Counted from the stretch's first letter, positions 8,361-17,262 are shown. The stretch is DNA of 64,000 nucleotides from Chitinophagaceae bacterium C216 (GCA_028485475.2 CP144143.1:2542001-2606000), one strand, 5' to 3'. Numbers and translations: made by a program. Notes: generated by a model from the sequence alone, not told the origin.

Positions 8361-8933
8361 TTGAAAGATTCTATACTAGAACAGGAACTAGGTTTACTGA
8401 AAGGATTAGCAAACAACGATAAAAAGTCGATTGAAATCATCTATAGTCAAAATTACAACCTGATACAGGCATTAATTCTGAACAATAGTGGTACTACTGA
8501 TGATGCCAAAGATATTTTTCAGGAGGCTATGATGGTTCTATTCGACAAAGCTCGTTCCGGCAATTTTGAACTAAGCTGTCAAATACGCACTTATCTCTAC
8601 TCGGTTGCCCGGAGATTATGGCTTAAAAAACTGAATCAAACGCATAGATATACGGCAGATTTGGATGATACGCAGGAAACCCGTGTTGTTGTAGACGATG
8701 ATGTGAATGAACACGAGGAGAAAGATGCAGAGTTTGAAATGATGTATACCTCTATCAATCACTTGGGAGAACCCTGTAAGAGCTTGTTAGAAGCCTTTTA
8801 TTTCAAAAATAAAAGCATGCAGGAGATCGCAGAAGATTTTGGGTATACCAATGCAGAAAATGCCAAAACTCAGAAATACAAATGTCTAACGAGGTTGAAA
8901 AAAATATTCTTTTCTCAATATAAAAAACTGTGA
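8361..8933 (+). CDS. ECF-type RNA polymerase sigma factor
   Basis: A 190-residue sigma-70 family protein of the extracytoplasmic-function size class. Region 2 is seen at about residues 25-95 (AKDIFQEAMMVLFDKA for the core-binding/-10 part, then TYLYSVARRLWLKKL); an acidic linker rich in Asp and Glu follows; region 4 helix-turn-helix lies at about 135-185 (EPCKSLLEAFYFKNKSMQEI, then LTRLKKIF). The only sensible start is TTG at 8361, because no in-frame ATG occurs before region 2. It lies 6 nt before the protease gene and is certainly co-transcribed with it. The downstream protein has an anti-sigma-like N-terminus, so the pair should form a sigma/anti-sigma switch. Confidence 0.9.
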   Translation: MKDSILEQELGLLKGLANNDKKSIEIIYSQNYNLIQALILNNSGTTDDAKDIFQEAMMVLFDKARSGNFELSCQIRTYLYSVARRLWLKKLNQTHRYTADLDDTQETRVVVDDDVNEHEEKDAEFEMMYTSINHLGEPCKSLLEAFYFKNKSMQEIAEDFGYTNAENAKTQKYKCLTRLKKIFFSQYKKL

Positions 8934-8939
8934 TTAGTG

Positions 8940-10073
8940 ATGAATGACCTGAACAAAGAAAGAGATATTATCTTACTGGACGCCGTGGAAAGGTATGTTA
9001 TGGGTAATATGACTCCTGACGAACGGCTGCAGTTTGAACAACTGCGGAAGGAAGATAGTGATGTAGATCAAATGGTGGTCGAGCACACACTTTTTCTGCA
9101 AAAGCTGAACCGTTTCAACCAATGGAAAAAATTTCAGACTTCATTAAATGAAATTCATAACCATCTGTCTGTTCAGGGGAAAATAAATGCTCCTTCCGGA
9201 AAAGGAAAGCTTGTATATCTATTTAATCGTTTCAAAAAAACAGCAGTTATTGCCGCTTCTATAGCCGGTATTACTACCCTTATTATAAGCGGTATTATAG
9301 GCTCCGTTACTACTAAAACTCCGAAAGATCAATTCGAAATACTGAAAAAGGATATTCACACACTGGCTAAAAAATCAGAAAGACAGGACCAAGAAATTAA
9401 TAACCTGAAACAAAGCGGTATTACCGCTCAAACTCCTGAGATACCCTATACCAATAGCGGCACGGGATTTATTATCGATAGCAAAGGCTTTTTGGTAACC
9501 AATAATCATGTAGTAGAAAAAGCGCAGAATGTGGCCGTACAAAATAGAGATGGTAAAGAATTTATAGCAAAAGTGGTTTACCGCAATCCGGCTTCCGACA
9601 TCGCTATTTTAAAAATTGAAGATCCCGATTTTAAACCGCTGCCTGCACCTCCTTACGGGTTTACGAAAAAATCAACCGACCTGGCAGAACCTATATTTAC
9701 ATTGGGCTATCCAAGAGAAGATATTGTATATGGTCAAGGTTACCTTAGCTCTAAAACAGGTTATAATGGAGATACCTTGAGCTGCCAGATCGATATCAGA
9801 GCCGAAAGAGGTAACAGCGGCAGCCCCGTATTCAATAGCAATGGTGAAGTAATCGGAATTCTCAATGCAAGACAAAGAGATGCCGGCGGTGTAGCGTTTG
9901 CGGTACAAAGCAGAAACATCTTTAATGCACTAAGCGATCTTAAGGAGAAGTCCCCCTCCGATTCTATTTTAAAAAATATTAAGCTGAATACTAAAAGTTC
10001 ACTGATTGGGTTAAAACCATCCCAACAAACTAAAAAAATTCAGGATTATATCTATATGGTAAAGGTGAACTAA
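8940..10073 (+). CDS. Membrane-anchored trypsin-like (S1C) protease with anti-sigma-like N-terminus
   Basis: 377 residues. The cytoplasmic part (about 1-90) contains AVERYVMGNMTPDERLQFEQ, the short helical segment typical of Bacteroidota anti-sigma factors. A membrane helix (AVIAASIAGITTLIISGI) at about 100-120 and a coiled coil (about 130-160) follow. Then comes an HtrA/trypsin-like domain: GTGFIIDSKGFLVTNNHVV (catalytic His near 190), NPASDIAILKI (Asp near 220) and ERGNSGSPVFN (Ser near 293), so the triad is complete. There is no PDZ domain. GTG at 8937 is an alternative start. The arrangement suggests that a periplasmic protease sensor is physically joined to the sigma-binding segment. Two hairpins follow the gene. 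Confidence 0.88.
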   Translation: MNDLNKERDIILLDAVERYVMGNMTPDERLQFEQLRKEDSDVDQMVVEHTLFLQKLNRFNQWKKFQTSLNEIHNHLSVQGKINAPSGKGKLVYLFNRFKKTAVIAASIAGITTLIISGIIGSVTTKTPKDQFEILKKDIHTLAKKSERQDQEINNLKQSGITAQTPEIPYTNSGTGFIIDSKGFLVTNNHVVEKAQNVAVQNRDGKEFIAKVVYRNPASDIAILKIEDPDFKPLPAPPYGFTKKSTDLAEPIFTLGYPREDIVYGQGYLSSKTGYNGDTLSCQIDIRAERGNSGSPVFNSNGEVIGILNARQRDAGGVAFAVQSRNIFNALSDLKEKSPSDSILKNIKLNTKSSLIGLKPSQQTKKIQDYIYMVKVN

Positions 10074-10098
10074 TAAAAGATAAACCTATCCCACAAAG

Positions 10099-10130
10099 AG
10101 CGCCGCATGTATTATGCAGCGCTTTTTATT
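10099..10130 (+). terminator. Terminator of the sigma/protease operon
   Basis: Stem AGCGCCGCAT/ATGCAGCGCT with one mismatch and a 5-nt loop, followed by TTTTATTTT, 26 bp after the protease stop codon. Confidence 0.8.
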
Positions 10131-10142
10131 TTAAATAAACAG

Positions 10143-10174
10143 AAAGCCGCAGATAGTACACTACCTGCGGCTTT
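10143..10174 (-). terminator. Second hairpin terminator between convergent genes
   Basis: Stem AAAGCCGCAG/CTGCGGCTTT, with an inner TAGT/ACTA pairing. It ends 22 bp past the nucleotidyltransferase stop on the minus strand. T-runs on both sides make it usable in both directions. Confidence 0.75.
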
Positions 10175-10195
10175 TATATTACAGCGTTTCAGGGC

Positions 10196-11092
10196 TTACC
10201 CCCAAAGATTGGGACTATATACTCCCTGATTAATCAGATCGTTAAGTTGCTTTTGCACAGCCGGTGCATCTTCTTTATAGGTGACACCAAACCATTGAGC
10301 AGAAGTAGTGATCACCTTTACAGCACCACCCTCCTTAATGAAGTTATCCACCACTGCAGGAATCAGAAACTCAGCCTTCGGTACTGTGATATTGTCCTTA
10401 ATAAAGGTTTTGAAATCTCTTTCGTACAAATCAAAAACAGACGGATGGAAACACCAAAAGTTCATAGACACCACTGTATCTTTCGAAAGTTCAGCAGGCT
10501 GCAGTCCGTCCTCTACCAGCACTTTACCGTCTTTCACACCAATACCAATGCGCTCCACCACAGTTGCCAGATTGCCTTGAGCATCCAATCCGCATACTCC
10601 TCTATTAACAGTTCCATGCTCAGACAAAGTATTAACTAGTGGATAACCGATAACGGCATATGTTTTTTCGTTACACTCAGTAGTAAGAAATTGAGCAGCT
10701 CTTTCAAAAGCATCGTATCCGTAAAAATCATCGGCGTTAATAACAGCAAAAGGCGTTTTCACCACATCCCTTGTACAAAGAACGGCATGCCCCGTACCCC
10801 AAGGTTTGGTTCTTTCGGCAGGTACTTCGGCTCCATCCAGAAACATATCCAGCTCTTGAAAGGCAAATTCATAATCTACCTTGCCATCAAGTTTGGATGC
10901 AAACAGCTTGTGAAAGTTTTCCTCAAACTGTTTACGTATCAAGAAAACAACTTTCCCGAAACCCGCTTTTATGGCGTCGGAAATGGAATAATCCATAATG
11001 GTTTCACCGTTGGGCCCGAAAGCCTCAACCTGTTTCATACTACCATAACGGGACGCCATACCGGCGGCCAATATCACTAATGTCGGTTTCAT
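10196..11092 (-). CDS. NTP-transferase family nucleotidyltransferase
   Basis: A 298-residue sugar-phosphate nucleotidyltransferase-like protein. The N-terminal signature LVILAAGMASRYGSMKQ is the nucleotide-binding loop of the family (LAAGxGxR...K), and VINADDFYG holds the metal-binding Asp residues (near 110). These enzymes join a sugar-1-phosphate to a nucleotide; the substrate cannot be named here. Activation of sugars for polysaccharide or glycolipid synthesis is likely. I took the ATG at 11092, because the family motif follows at once; upstream codons to a TTG at 11140 look non-coding. TAGATTTT (7 of 8 to the -7 consensus) lies 6 nt before this ATG. Single gene, convergent with the sigma/protease unit. 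Confidence 0.85.
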   Translation of the reverse strand: MKPTLVILAAGMASRYGSMKQVEAFGPNGETIMDYSISDAIKAGFGKVVFLIRKQFEENFHKLFASKLDGKVDYEFAFQELDMFLDGAEVPAERTKPWGTGHAVLCTRDVVKTPFAVINADDFYGYDAFERAAQFLTTECNEKTYAVIGYPLVNTLSEHGTVNRGVCGLDAQGNLATVVERIGIGVKDGKVLVEDGLQPAELSKDTVVSMNFWCFHPSVFDLYERDFKTFIKDNITVPKAEFLIPAVVDNFIKEGGAVKVITTSAQWFGVTYKEDAPAVQKQLNDLINQGVYSPNLWG

Positions 11093-11174
11093 GCGCGTAA
11101 AATCTATAATAATTGATGTTAAACAAATAAACGGTTTCAAAAATAAGGTAATTTAGCTAACGACTCTGTCAGGA

Positions 11175-12053
11175 ATGAAGATAATTGACGAAGATTTGAT
11201 CACAACCGATCCTATTGCGTTTCTGAGCAATGAAGATGTAGAAGTATCCGTACTTCGGCTGGATAAAATACATCCCGTTGTGAGTGGTAACAAATGGTTT
11301 AAACTCCGGTATTACATTCAGGAAGCCCTTGAGCAACAGAAACGTACTATTGTTACTTATGGTGGGGCTTACTCTAATCATATTGTGGCTACTGCAGCTG
11401 CATGTCGCATCCATGGGCTGAAAAGCAAAGGCATCATTAGAGGTGAAGCACCCAAGCAATACGGTCATACTCTACAAGAAGCTGCATCATATGGCATGGA
11501 GTTCTGTTTTCTACCTCGCAGCGATTTTAAAATGAAAAAGCTTCCCGAAAATTTTATCACCGCTGAAGATTATCTCATCAACGAAGGCGGTTACGGTGAC
11601 AAAGGCGCAGCCGGGGCAGGCTCCATCGCTTACGATAAGGACAAATTTGATATTGTATGTTGTGCCGCAGGTACAGGTACTATGATGGCAGGATTAATCA
11701 ACTCCAAAAGGACGCACACCAAAATTTTGGGATTTAGTGTATTAAAAAACAACTTCAGCATTGAGAACGAAATAAGATCCCTACTTCTGAATCCCTTGGA
11801 GGATATTAATATTTATCACGATTTCCACTTTGGCGGGTATGCCAAACGCTCGCCGGAGTTAATCGATTTTATGAACATGTTTTATTCCGTCACCCGCATA
11901 CCTACCGATTTCGTATATACAGGTAAATTATTCTTTGGATTATACCAACTGCTTAAAAGCAGACAGTTTAAAGCCGGCTCAAGAATACTGGTTATTCATT
12001 CCGGCGGACTTCAAGGGAATTTGTCATTGCCCAAAGGAACGTTAATTTATTAA
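11175..12053 (+). CDS. PLP-dependent D-cysteine desulfhydrase / ACC deaminase family enzyme
   Basis: 292-residue fold-type II pyridoxal-phosphate enzyme. The Schiff-base lysine is Lys40 in HPVVSGNKWFKLRY, and the adjacent GGAYSNHIVATAAACR (about 60-75) forms the substrate carboxylate pocket. Members either desulfurate D-cysteine to pyruvate, ammonia and sulfide or open the ring of 1-aminocyclopropane-1-carboxylate. The protein is shorter than the usual 330-340, mainly through shorter loops, as is common for Bacteroidota members annotated in this family. D-cysteine or a related D-amino acid is the safer guess. AGGA precedes the ATG. The gene stands alone. Confidence 0.88.
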   Translation: MKIIDEDLITTDPIAFLSNEDVEVSVLRLDKIHPVVSGNKWFKLRYYIQEALEQQKRTIVTYGGAYSNHIVATAAACRIHGLKSKGIIRGEAPKQYGHTLQEAASYGMEFCFLPRSDFKMKKLPENFITAEDYLINEGGYGDKGAAGAGSIAYDKDKFDIVCCAAGTGTMMAGLINSKRTHTKILGFSVLKNNFSIENEIRSLLLNPLEDINIYHDFHFGGYAKRSPELIDFMNMFYSVTRIPTDFVYTGKLFFGLYQLLKSRQFKAGSRILVIHSGGLQGNLSLPKGTLIY

Positions 12054-12073
12054 TTCCTATTTATACACTCTCT

Positions 12074-12081
12074 TATCTTTG
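12074..12081 (+). promoter_or_regulatory. -7 box TATCTTTG
   Basis: An exact TAnnTTTG match 26 nt before the ATG of the secreted protein gene at 12108. The leader carries AAAGGAAG, a fair ribosome binding site. This contrasts with the leaderless-looking genes in the window. Confidence 0.55.
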
Positions 12082-12107
12082 TCAGATATCTCGAAAGGAA
12101 GTATTTT

Positions 12108-12782
12108 ATGAAGAAGATTATTATTTTTCTGATTGCAGGTATTACAGGGGGCTTTCATGCACAGGCGCAGGATGTATTGCCTGATTTTTCAGCATTCAAA
12201 ATAGGTGGAGGTCGTGTAGTTTTGTCTTGGACGCACAATTACAATTCGTCCATAAAACAAATCAGTATTCAGCGTTCTACCGATAGTCTCTATTATTTTA
12301 AAACGATAGCCAGCATGCCGGACCCTACCCTTAAGGAGAATGGCTTTGCCGATACAAAGCCTCCGCACGACAGCATGTTCTACCGGCTTTATATCCAGTT
12401 TGATGGAGGGCAATATATCACAACAAAGTCTAAACGCCCCGTCATTGATACAATAGGCTATACCGATGCATTTTACAGTGGTACGCCTACCGAGGCCAAC
12501 CTCTCTCCTAACTTTTTACCCCCGGGATTTGTTCCTTCAAAATATGTTTATACATCATCCGACAGATATGTGCGGGTAGAATTGCCTTTTGACAGAAGAA
12601 AGTACGACCTGAAGTTTTTTAATGAGGCAGGTAAGCTGCTGTTTGAAATGAATGATATCAAAGAAAGAAGGTTCAAACTAGACCGCTCCAACTTCTACAC
12701 AGCAGGATATGTAAACTTTGAGTTATACGCAGACGGCAAGATACTGGAAAAATACAAAGTTTTTATTCCCAAAGAATTTTAG
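12108..12782 (+). CDS. Secreted protein with fibronectin-III-like fold
   Basis: 224 residues with a signal peptide (MKKIIIFLIAGITGGFHAQA, cleavage near 21). Residues 25-110 look like a fibronectin type III or related beta-sandwich: VVLSWTHNYNSSIKQISIQR, STDSLYYFKTIASM and SMFYRLYIQFDGGQY follow the strand pattern of such domains. The second half (about 145-224) is another beta-rich segment ending in FELYADGKILEKYKVFIPKE, resembling a sorting/adhesion module. Precise function is unknown. It has its own promoter box and ribosome binding site and lies convergent to the fuconolactonase-like gene, 13 bp apart. Confidence 0.75.
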   Translation: MKKIIIFLIAGITGGFHAQAQDVLPDFSAFKIGGGRVVLSWTHNYNSSIKQISIQRSTDSLYYFKTIASMPDPTLKENGFADTKPPHDSMFYRLYIQFDGGQYITTKSKRPVIDTIGYTDAFYSGTPTEANLSPNFLPPGFVPSKYVYTSSDRYVRVELPFDRRKYDLKFFNEAGKLLFEMNDIKERRFKLDRSNFYTAGYVNFELYADGKILEKYKVFIPKEF

Positions 12783-12795
12783 AGTAAAAGTCATT

Positions 12796-13629
12796 TTATA
12801 AATTATAAAATTTAATAGCATTAGCGCCGTAGAAAGCCTTTTTCTCTGCATCCGAGAAGGATTTGAAGTACTGATCCACTATACCCTTCATTCTTTTGTA
12901 CGATGCAGCTACGAGGCATACCGGCCAGTCGCTACCATACATAATACGCTTTGTACCGAATGCTTCCACCACTACATCTAGATAAGGTATAAAATCTTTC
13001 GGCTTCCATTGTTTCCAGTCGGCCTCGGTTACCATTCCACTGATCTTACAAAAGACATTGGGCAGTTGGGCTATGGCTTGCATATCTTGCTTCCAGCCAT
13101 CAATTCGGCCATCCTTGATATAAGGCTTGGCAATATGATCGATAACAAACTTTTGATTGGGGAAACGTGCGGCCAGCTTATATGCGTATTTGAGCTGATC
13201 GGGATAAATCAATATATCGTAGGTAAATCCATATTTCTCAAGATGGCTGATACCGTTTAAAAACTTTTTCTTTAGCATCAATGCCCGATCTTTTTCATCC
13301 TGTAATACATGACGAAATCCCTTGAGCTTTTTGTAATAGCGCCAGTGTGCCAGCCGCTCGTCGATGTCTTTCGCTTGCAAATCTACCCAACCTACTACAC
13401 CTCTTACAAAATCATGTTGCATGGCATTAGTAAGCTGAAATAGATTTTCCACTTCGGACTGGCTGCTTTGTACTACTACACAACCATCTATGCCGTTAGC
13501 ATCCAGTACGGGCCTTAAATCTTCAGGTAAAAAGTCGCGGCGTATTTTCTTCATGGCATCGTTAATCCATGAATCCCTTACCGGATCAAACTTCCAAAAG
13601 TGCTGATGGGCATCAATCGTAGTATACAT
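12796..13629 (-). CDS. Amidohydrolase family lactonase (L-fuconolactonase-like)
   Basis: 277-residue TIM-barrel metal-dependent hydrolase. DAHQHFWKFDP (residues 6-16) is the characteristic start of the fuconolactonase / 2-pyrone-4,6-dicarboxylate lactonase branch, and MYGSDWPVC near residue 240 supplies the active-site Asp. Likely reaction: L-fucono-1,5-lactone plus water to L-fuconate. Context strengthens this: upstream in the same direction are a fumarylacetoacetate-hydrolase-family gene (38 bp gap) and a short-chain dehydrogenase, matching later steps of the same pathway. Related sugar lactones such as rhamnono- or galactonolactone are alternatives. No sugar dehydratase or transporter is seen nearby. 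Confidence 0.85.
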   Translation of the reverse strand: MYTTIDAHQHFWKFDPVRDSWINDAMKKIRRDFLPEDLRPVLDANGIDGCVVVQSSQSEVENLFQLTNAMQHDFVRGVVGWVDLQAKDIDERLAHWRYYKKLKGFRHVLQDEKDRALMLKKKFLNGISHLEKYGFTYDILIYPDQLKYAYKLAARFPNQKFVIDHIAKPYIKDGRIDGWKQDMQAIAQLPNVFCKISGMVTEADWKQWKPKDFIPYLDVVVEAFGTKRIMYGSDWPVCLVAASYKRMKGIVDQYFKSFSDAEKKAFYGANAIKFYNL

Positions 13630-13667
13630 AACGCAAGCGAATAAATAAAACGTTCTTCTAGTAAAAT

Positions 13668-14522
13668 TTATTTACTCCAAGCCACACAGGTTTGGGAGGC
13701 CGTTCCTAATCCATCAATACCTAGCTCCACCACATCGCCCGGCTTTAAATAAACCTGTGGATTAAAACCCATTCCCACACCGGCCGGGGTTCCAGTAGAA
13801 ATAACATCGCCAGGCAGCAAAGTCATAAACTGACTTACATAAGCTATTACATGTGGAATATTGAAGATGAAGTTGGCGGTGGTGCCATCCTGCATGATCT
13901 TTCCGTTTACCTTCAGCCATAGGCGCAAGTTGTGCGGATCTGAAATTTCATCTTTTGTAACCAAGAATGGCCCCATAGGTGCAAATGTATCACATCCTTT
14001 TCCTTTATCCCAGGTACCACCACGCTCCAATTGAAACTCACGTTCACTTACATCGTTGTGCAATACATAACCAGCTACGTAATCCATCGCTTCAGTCTCT
14101 TCTACATAACTGGCTTTCTTGCCAATCACTACAGCCAATTCCACCTCCCAGTCGGTTTTTGTAGAATTTCTGGGAATTACAATATTATCATTCGGACCAC
14201 AAAGAGATGTAGTAGATTTCATGAAGATAACAGGCTCCTTGGGTATGGCGGCTCCGGTTTCCTTGGCATGATCGGCATAGTTCAATCCGATGCACACTAT
14301 CTTAGAAGGACGAGCAATAGGGCTGTCAAGCCGTATATCATCGCTTATTTTAGTAAGCTGGTCTTTATTGTTTCTAACAAATTGTTCCAGACGGTTTAAT
14401 CCATCTGTCTCGAAAAATGTTTCGTTATAATCTTCTCCAAATGCAGAAGTATCATATTTAACATTATCAATAATAACACCGGTCTTAATATTTCCCGGCA
14501 TACCATAACGTATCAGTTTCAT
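13668..14522 (-). CDS. Fumarylacetoacetate hydrolase family protein (2,4-diketo-3-deoxy-L-fuconate hydrolase-like)
   Basis: 284-residue FAH-fold enzyme. KIVCIGLNYADHAKETG near residue 75 and TDWEVELAVVIG near 120 provide the conserved metal-binding acidic residues; DVSEREFQLERGGTWDKGKG and GDVISTGTPAGVG are typical of the branch that cleaves 2,4-diketo-3-deoxy sugar acids to pyruvate and lactate. In this setting the substrate is probably 2,4-diketo-3-deoxy-L-fuconate. It lies 42 bp after the short-chain dehydrogenase and 38 bp before the lactonase, all on the minus strand, so a single operon is likely. Other acylpyruvases share these motifs, so the exact substrate is an inference. Confidence 0.88.
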   Translation of the reverse strand: MKLIRYGMPGNIKTGVIIDNVKYDTSAFGEDYNETFFETDGLNRLEQFVRNNKDQLTKISDDIRLDSPIARPSKIVCIGLNYADHAKETGAAIPKEPVIFMKSTTSLCGPNDNIVIPRNSTKTDWEVELAVVIGKKASYVEETEAMDYVAGYVLHNDVSEREFQLERGGTWDKGKGCDTFAPMGPFLVTKDEISDPHNLRLWLKVNGKIMQDGTTANFIFNIPHVIAYVSQFMTLLPGDVISTGTPAGVGMGFNPQVYLKPGDVVELGIDGLGTASQTCVAWSK

Positions 14523-14564
14523 GTTTAATCTAATAGCTTATATTATCTGTTAAAATTAGCGTGA

Positions 14565-15329
14565 TTAGTTATTTAGTTTGATAAAACCACCGTCAATAGG
14601 ATAGTCGCAGCCGGTGATAAAAGCAGCTTCATCGCTACATAAGTACAGAATAAGTGCTGCAATCTCTTCGGGTTTGGCCATACGCCCTATGGGTTGGGTT
14701 TGCGAGAGCTTAGCAAACATTTCAGCTTCCTTGCCCGGATAGTTTTTTGCCAAAAAACCATCTACAAAAGGAGTATGCACCCGTGCAGGAGAAATACAAT
14801 TACAACGAATATTATGCTTCACATAATCTTTAGCCACCGATAAAGTCATTGCCAGTACGGCCCCTTTACTCATGCTATATGCAAAACGATCTGGGATGCC
14901 CACACTGGACGCAATGGAAGCCAAATTGAGAATTACACCGCCTCCGTTTTTCTTCATCAAAGGTATGGCAGCGTACATACTGTTATACACACCTTTCACA
15001 TTTACGGAATATACCCGGTCGAAATCTGCAGCATCCGTTGTTTCCAGCGTACCGATATGCGATATGCCGGCGCTGTTTACCAAAATATCAATTTTTTCAA
15101 TAGCCTGATAAGCGGACACCACTTCCTCCTGATTCACTACATTTATCGCTATCGCTTCGGCCATTCCTCCTGAAGCGTTGATTTCAGCGACGGTTGTATT
15201 AGCAGCCTCCTTATTCACATCTACAACTTTCACGCTGGCTCCACGCTGGGCAAATAATAAGCATACGGCCTTACCAATACCGCTTCCTCCTCCCGTTACT
15301 ACGGCTGTTTTATTCGTCAACTGGAACAT
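14565..15329 (-). CDS. Short-chain dehydrogenase/reductase (probable 2-keto-3-deoxy-L-fuconate dehydrogenase)
   Basis: 254-residue classical SDR. The NAD-binding loop TGGGSGIGKA is at residues 12-21, the acidic VVDVN after beta-2 favours NAD over NADP, NSAG is near 88, and the catalytic Tyr and Lys lie in FAYSMSKGA near residue 152. First gene of the three-gene set with an FAH hydrolase and a fuconolactonase-like enzyme. In the non-phosphorylating fucose pathway this step oxidises 2-keto-3-deoxy-L-fuconate to the diketo acid. SDR sequence alone cannot fix the substrate; the operon is what points to it. A TATCTTGG (7 of 8 to the -7 consensus) lies about 20 nt before the ATG. Confidence 0.88.
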   Translation of the reverse strand: MFQLTNKTAVVTGGGSGIGKAVCLLFAQRGASVKVVDVNKEAANTTVAEINASGGMAEAIAINVVNQEEVVSAYQAIEKIDILVNSAGISHIGTLETTDAADFDRVYSVNVKGVYNSMYAAIPLMKKNGGGVILNLASIASSVGIPDRFAYSMSKGAVLAMTLSVAKDYVKHNIRCNCISPARVHTPFVDGFLAKNYPGKEAEMFAKLSQTQPIGRMAKPEEIAALILYLCSDEAAFITGCDYPIDGGFIKLNN

Positions 15330-15425
15330 TCGTTAGATTTTTGAGCGGCCAAGATACTATTAATAGCCTAGAATTTAAAACATCAACCTCAAATAAATCC
15401 CTGCAAACAAAGGCCTATAATAAAA

Positions 15426-15448
15426 AATCGGGCTTGATAAGCCCGATT
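15426..15448 (-). terminator. Terminator of grpE-dnaJ
   Basis: Stem AATCGGGCTT/AAGCCCGATT, perfect over 10 bp with a 3-nt loop; the minus strand continues with a T-run. It lies 29 bp past the dnaJ stop. Confidence 0.88.
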
Positions 15449-15476
15449 ACATAAGTATGGTATAAAAAACGAAATG

Positions 15477-16640
15477 CTAGTTAAACAAATCCTTGATTTT
15501 TTCGAAAAAGCTTTTGTCTCCCTTTTCGGGCTGTGGTTTCATGTTAGGTGATTTGGCCAGTTTTTCCAGTATTGCTTTTTCCTCATCGTTTAGATGCTGA
15601 GGCGTCCATACACTAACATGTATAAGCTGGTCACCTTTTTCATAACTGGAGTGTACATTAGGGAAGCCTTTGCCTTTCAATCTGAAAATCTTTCCACTTT
15701 GTGTTCCTGCCGGTATTTTTATTTTGGCCCTACCATCTATAGTAGGCACTTCTACCGTGGTACCGAACACAGCATCGGTAAAGGATATATGCAGGTCATA
15801 TACCACATTCAGTCCTTCTCTCTGCAATTCAGAATGAGATTCTTCTTCGATGAGTACAATAAGATCACCGGGAGGTCCACCCCGCTCACCCGCATTACCT
15901 CTGCCGCTTACATTGAGCTGCATACCTGCCTGCACACCAGCCGGCACATCAATAGTGATGGTTTCTTCGCCATATACCCGTCCACTACCTTTACATTGAT
16001 TACATTTAGATGTAATGGTAGTACCCTCTCCGTGACATTCCGGACAAGTAGTAACGGTTTGCATTTGTCCTAAGAAGGTATTTTGTACCCGACGTATTTG
16101 CCCGGTACCATGACAGGTGCGACAGGTTTGCACGCTCCCCTTATCCCTAGCACCGTTACCGCCACAAGTATTACAAACAATATACTTTTTAACCTTTATG
16201 TTTTTGGTAACACCCTTGGAAATTTCCTCATAGTTTAATTTGAGCTTTACCCGAAGATTACTTCCGCGTACGCCCCGCATTCTTTGCCCGCCTCTTGATC
16301 TTCCTCCGCCAAAGAAACTTCCGAATATGTCATCTCCAAAAACATCACCGAACTGACTGAAAATATCCTCCATGCTCATGCCGCCACCAAATCCACCTCC
16401 GCGACCGGCAGCGCCTCCCAAACCAGCATGCCCAAATCGATCATACTGGGCGCGTTTATCAGGATCGCTAAGCACTTCGTATGCCTCGGCCGCCTCCTTA
16501 AACTTTTCCTCGGCCTCTTTATCGCCCGGATTACGATCCGGGTGATATTGCATGGCTATTTTACGATAAGCTTTTTTGATTTCCTCGGGAGTCGCACTTC
16601 TGGATACATTCAGTACCTCGTAATAATCTCTTTTTGACAT
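15477..16640 (-). CDS. dnaJ: Chaperone DnaJ (Hsp40)
   Basis: Type I J-protein that delivers substrates to DnaK and stimulates its ATPase. 387 residues: J domain with the HPD triad in [11 protein letters not shown] near residue 33, a Gly/Phe-rich linker ([16 protein letters not shown]), four zinc-finger repeats [24 protein letters not shown] and CNQCKGSG (about 155-230), and the C-terminal substrate domain. All parts are intact and the length is normal. It lies 3 bp after grpE in one operon, followed by a strong terminator. dnaK is not in this window. Confidence 0.97.
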   Translation of the reverse strand: MSKRDYYEVLNVSRSATPEEIKKAYRKIAMQYHPDRNPGDKEAEEKFKEAAEAYEVLSDPDKRAQYDRFGHAGLGGAAGRGGGFGGGMSMEDIFSQFGDVFGDDIFGSFFGGGRSRGGQRMRGVRGSNLRVKLKLNYEEISKGVTKNIKVKKYIVCNTCGGNGARDKGSVQTCRTCHGTGQIRRVQNTFLGQMQTVTTCPECHGEGTTITSKCNQCKGSGRVYGEETITIDVPAGVQAGMQLNVSGRGNAGERGGPPGDLIVLIEEESHSELQREGLNVVYDLHISFTDAVFGTTVEVPTIDGRAKIKIPAGTQSGKIFRLKGKGFPNVHSSYEKGDQLIHVSVWTPQHLNDEEKAILEKLAKSPNMKPQPEKGDKSFFEKIKDLFN

Positions 16641-16643
16641 ATG

Positions 16644-17228
16644 CTACTTTCCTACCACCACTTTTGCATGGCGTATTATTTTGTCATTCAAATAATATCC
16701 TTTAATAACCTCATCTACAACTTTACCTTTTTTGCTTTCATCATTCACCTCAATCTGCGTTACGGCTTCATGCAGCTCAGGATCAAAGTCGGTGCCTACC
16801 GCTTCCATCACTTTTAGCCCTCTAGCCTGTAAGATATTCCTAAACTTATTAAAGATAAGGCTCACCCCCTGACTTAATGACTTATCGGCAGAAGCTTCCA
16901 ACTCCTTGGTAGCCCTGTCGATATCATCCAGAACATCCAATAAATCCACAATAACTTCCTTTCCGGCAGTCTGCAGCAGTTCGATTCGTTCCCTTGCGGT
17001 ACGCTTTCTGAAATTATCAAACTCAGCTGCTAGGCGCAGATACTTATCTTTACTTTCATTCAGCTCGGCTTCCAGCGCACTCAAGGGACTTTCCTCTACA
17101 GGCTCATTCAAATGTTCAGTACCACTTACATTGTCGTCCACATTAATATTCAATCCCTCCTGCTCGTTGGTATTTTCATTAACATTCATTCCCTCCTGCT
17201 CGGTAAAGTTATCGCTGTTCTGATTCAT
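16644..17228 (-). CDS. grpE: Nucleotide exchange factor GrpE
   Basis: Exchanges ADP on DnaK as a dimer. 194 residues from ATG 17228. The first 55 residues are a low-complexity acidic Asn/Glu tail with the near-repeat EQEGMNVN/EQEGLNIN; the core has the long helix (SKDKYLRLAAEFDNFRKRTA...) and the C-terminal GrpE signature (VDEVIKGYYLNDKIIRHAKV). The reading frame continues upstream to a non-ATG start at 17315, but those codons look untranslated and a TATTTTTG box lies within them. It is translationally coupled to dnaJ (3-bp gap). Confidence 0.95.
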   Translation of the reverse strand: MNQNSDNFTEQEGMNVNENTNEQEGLNINVDDNVSGTEHLNEPVEESPLSALEAELNESKDKYLRLAAEFDNFRKRTARERIELLQTAGKEVIVDLLDVLDDIDRATKELEASADKSLSQGVSLIFNKFRNILQARGLKVMEAVGTDFDPELHEAVTQIEVNDESKKGKVVDEVIKGYYLNDKIIRHAKVVVGK

Positions 17229-17262
17229 TCCTATTAGTTTTTTATTTTTTAATTTGAAAAAG

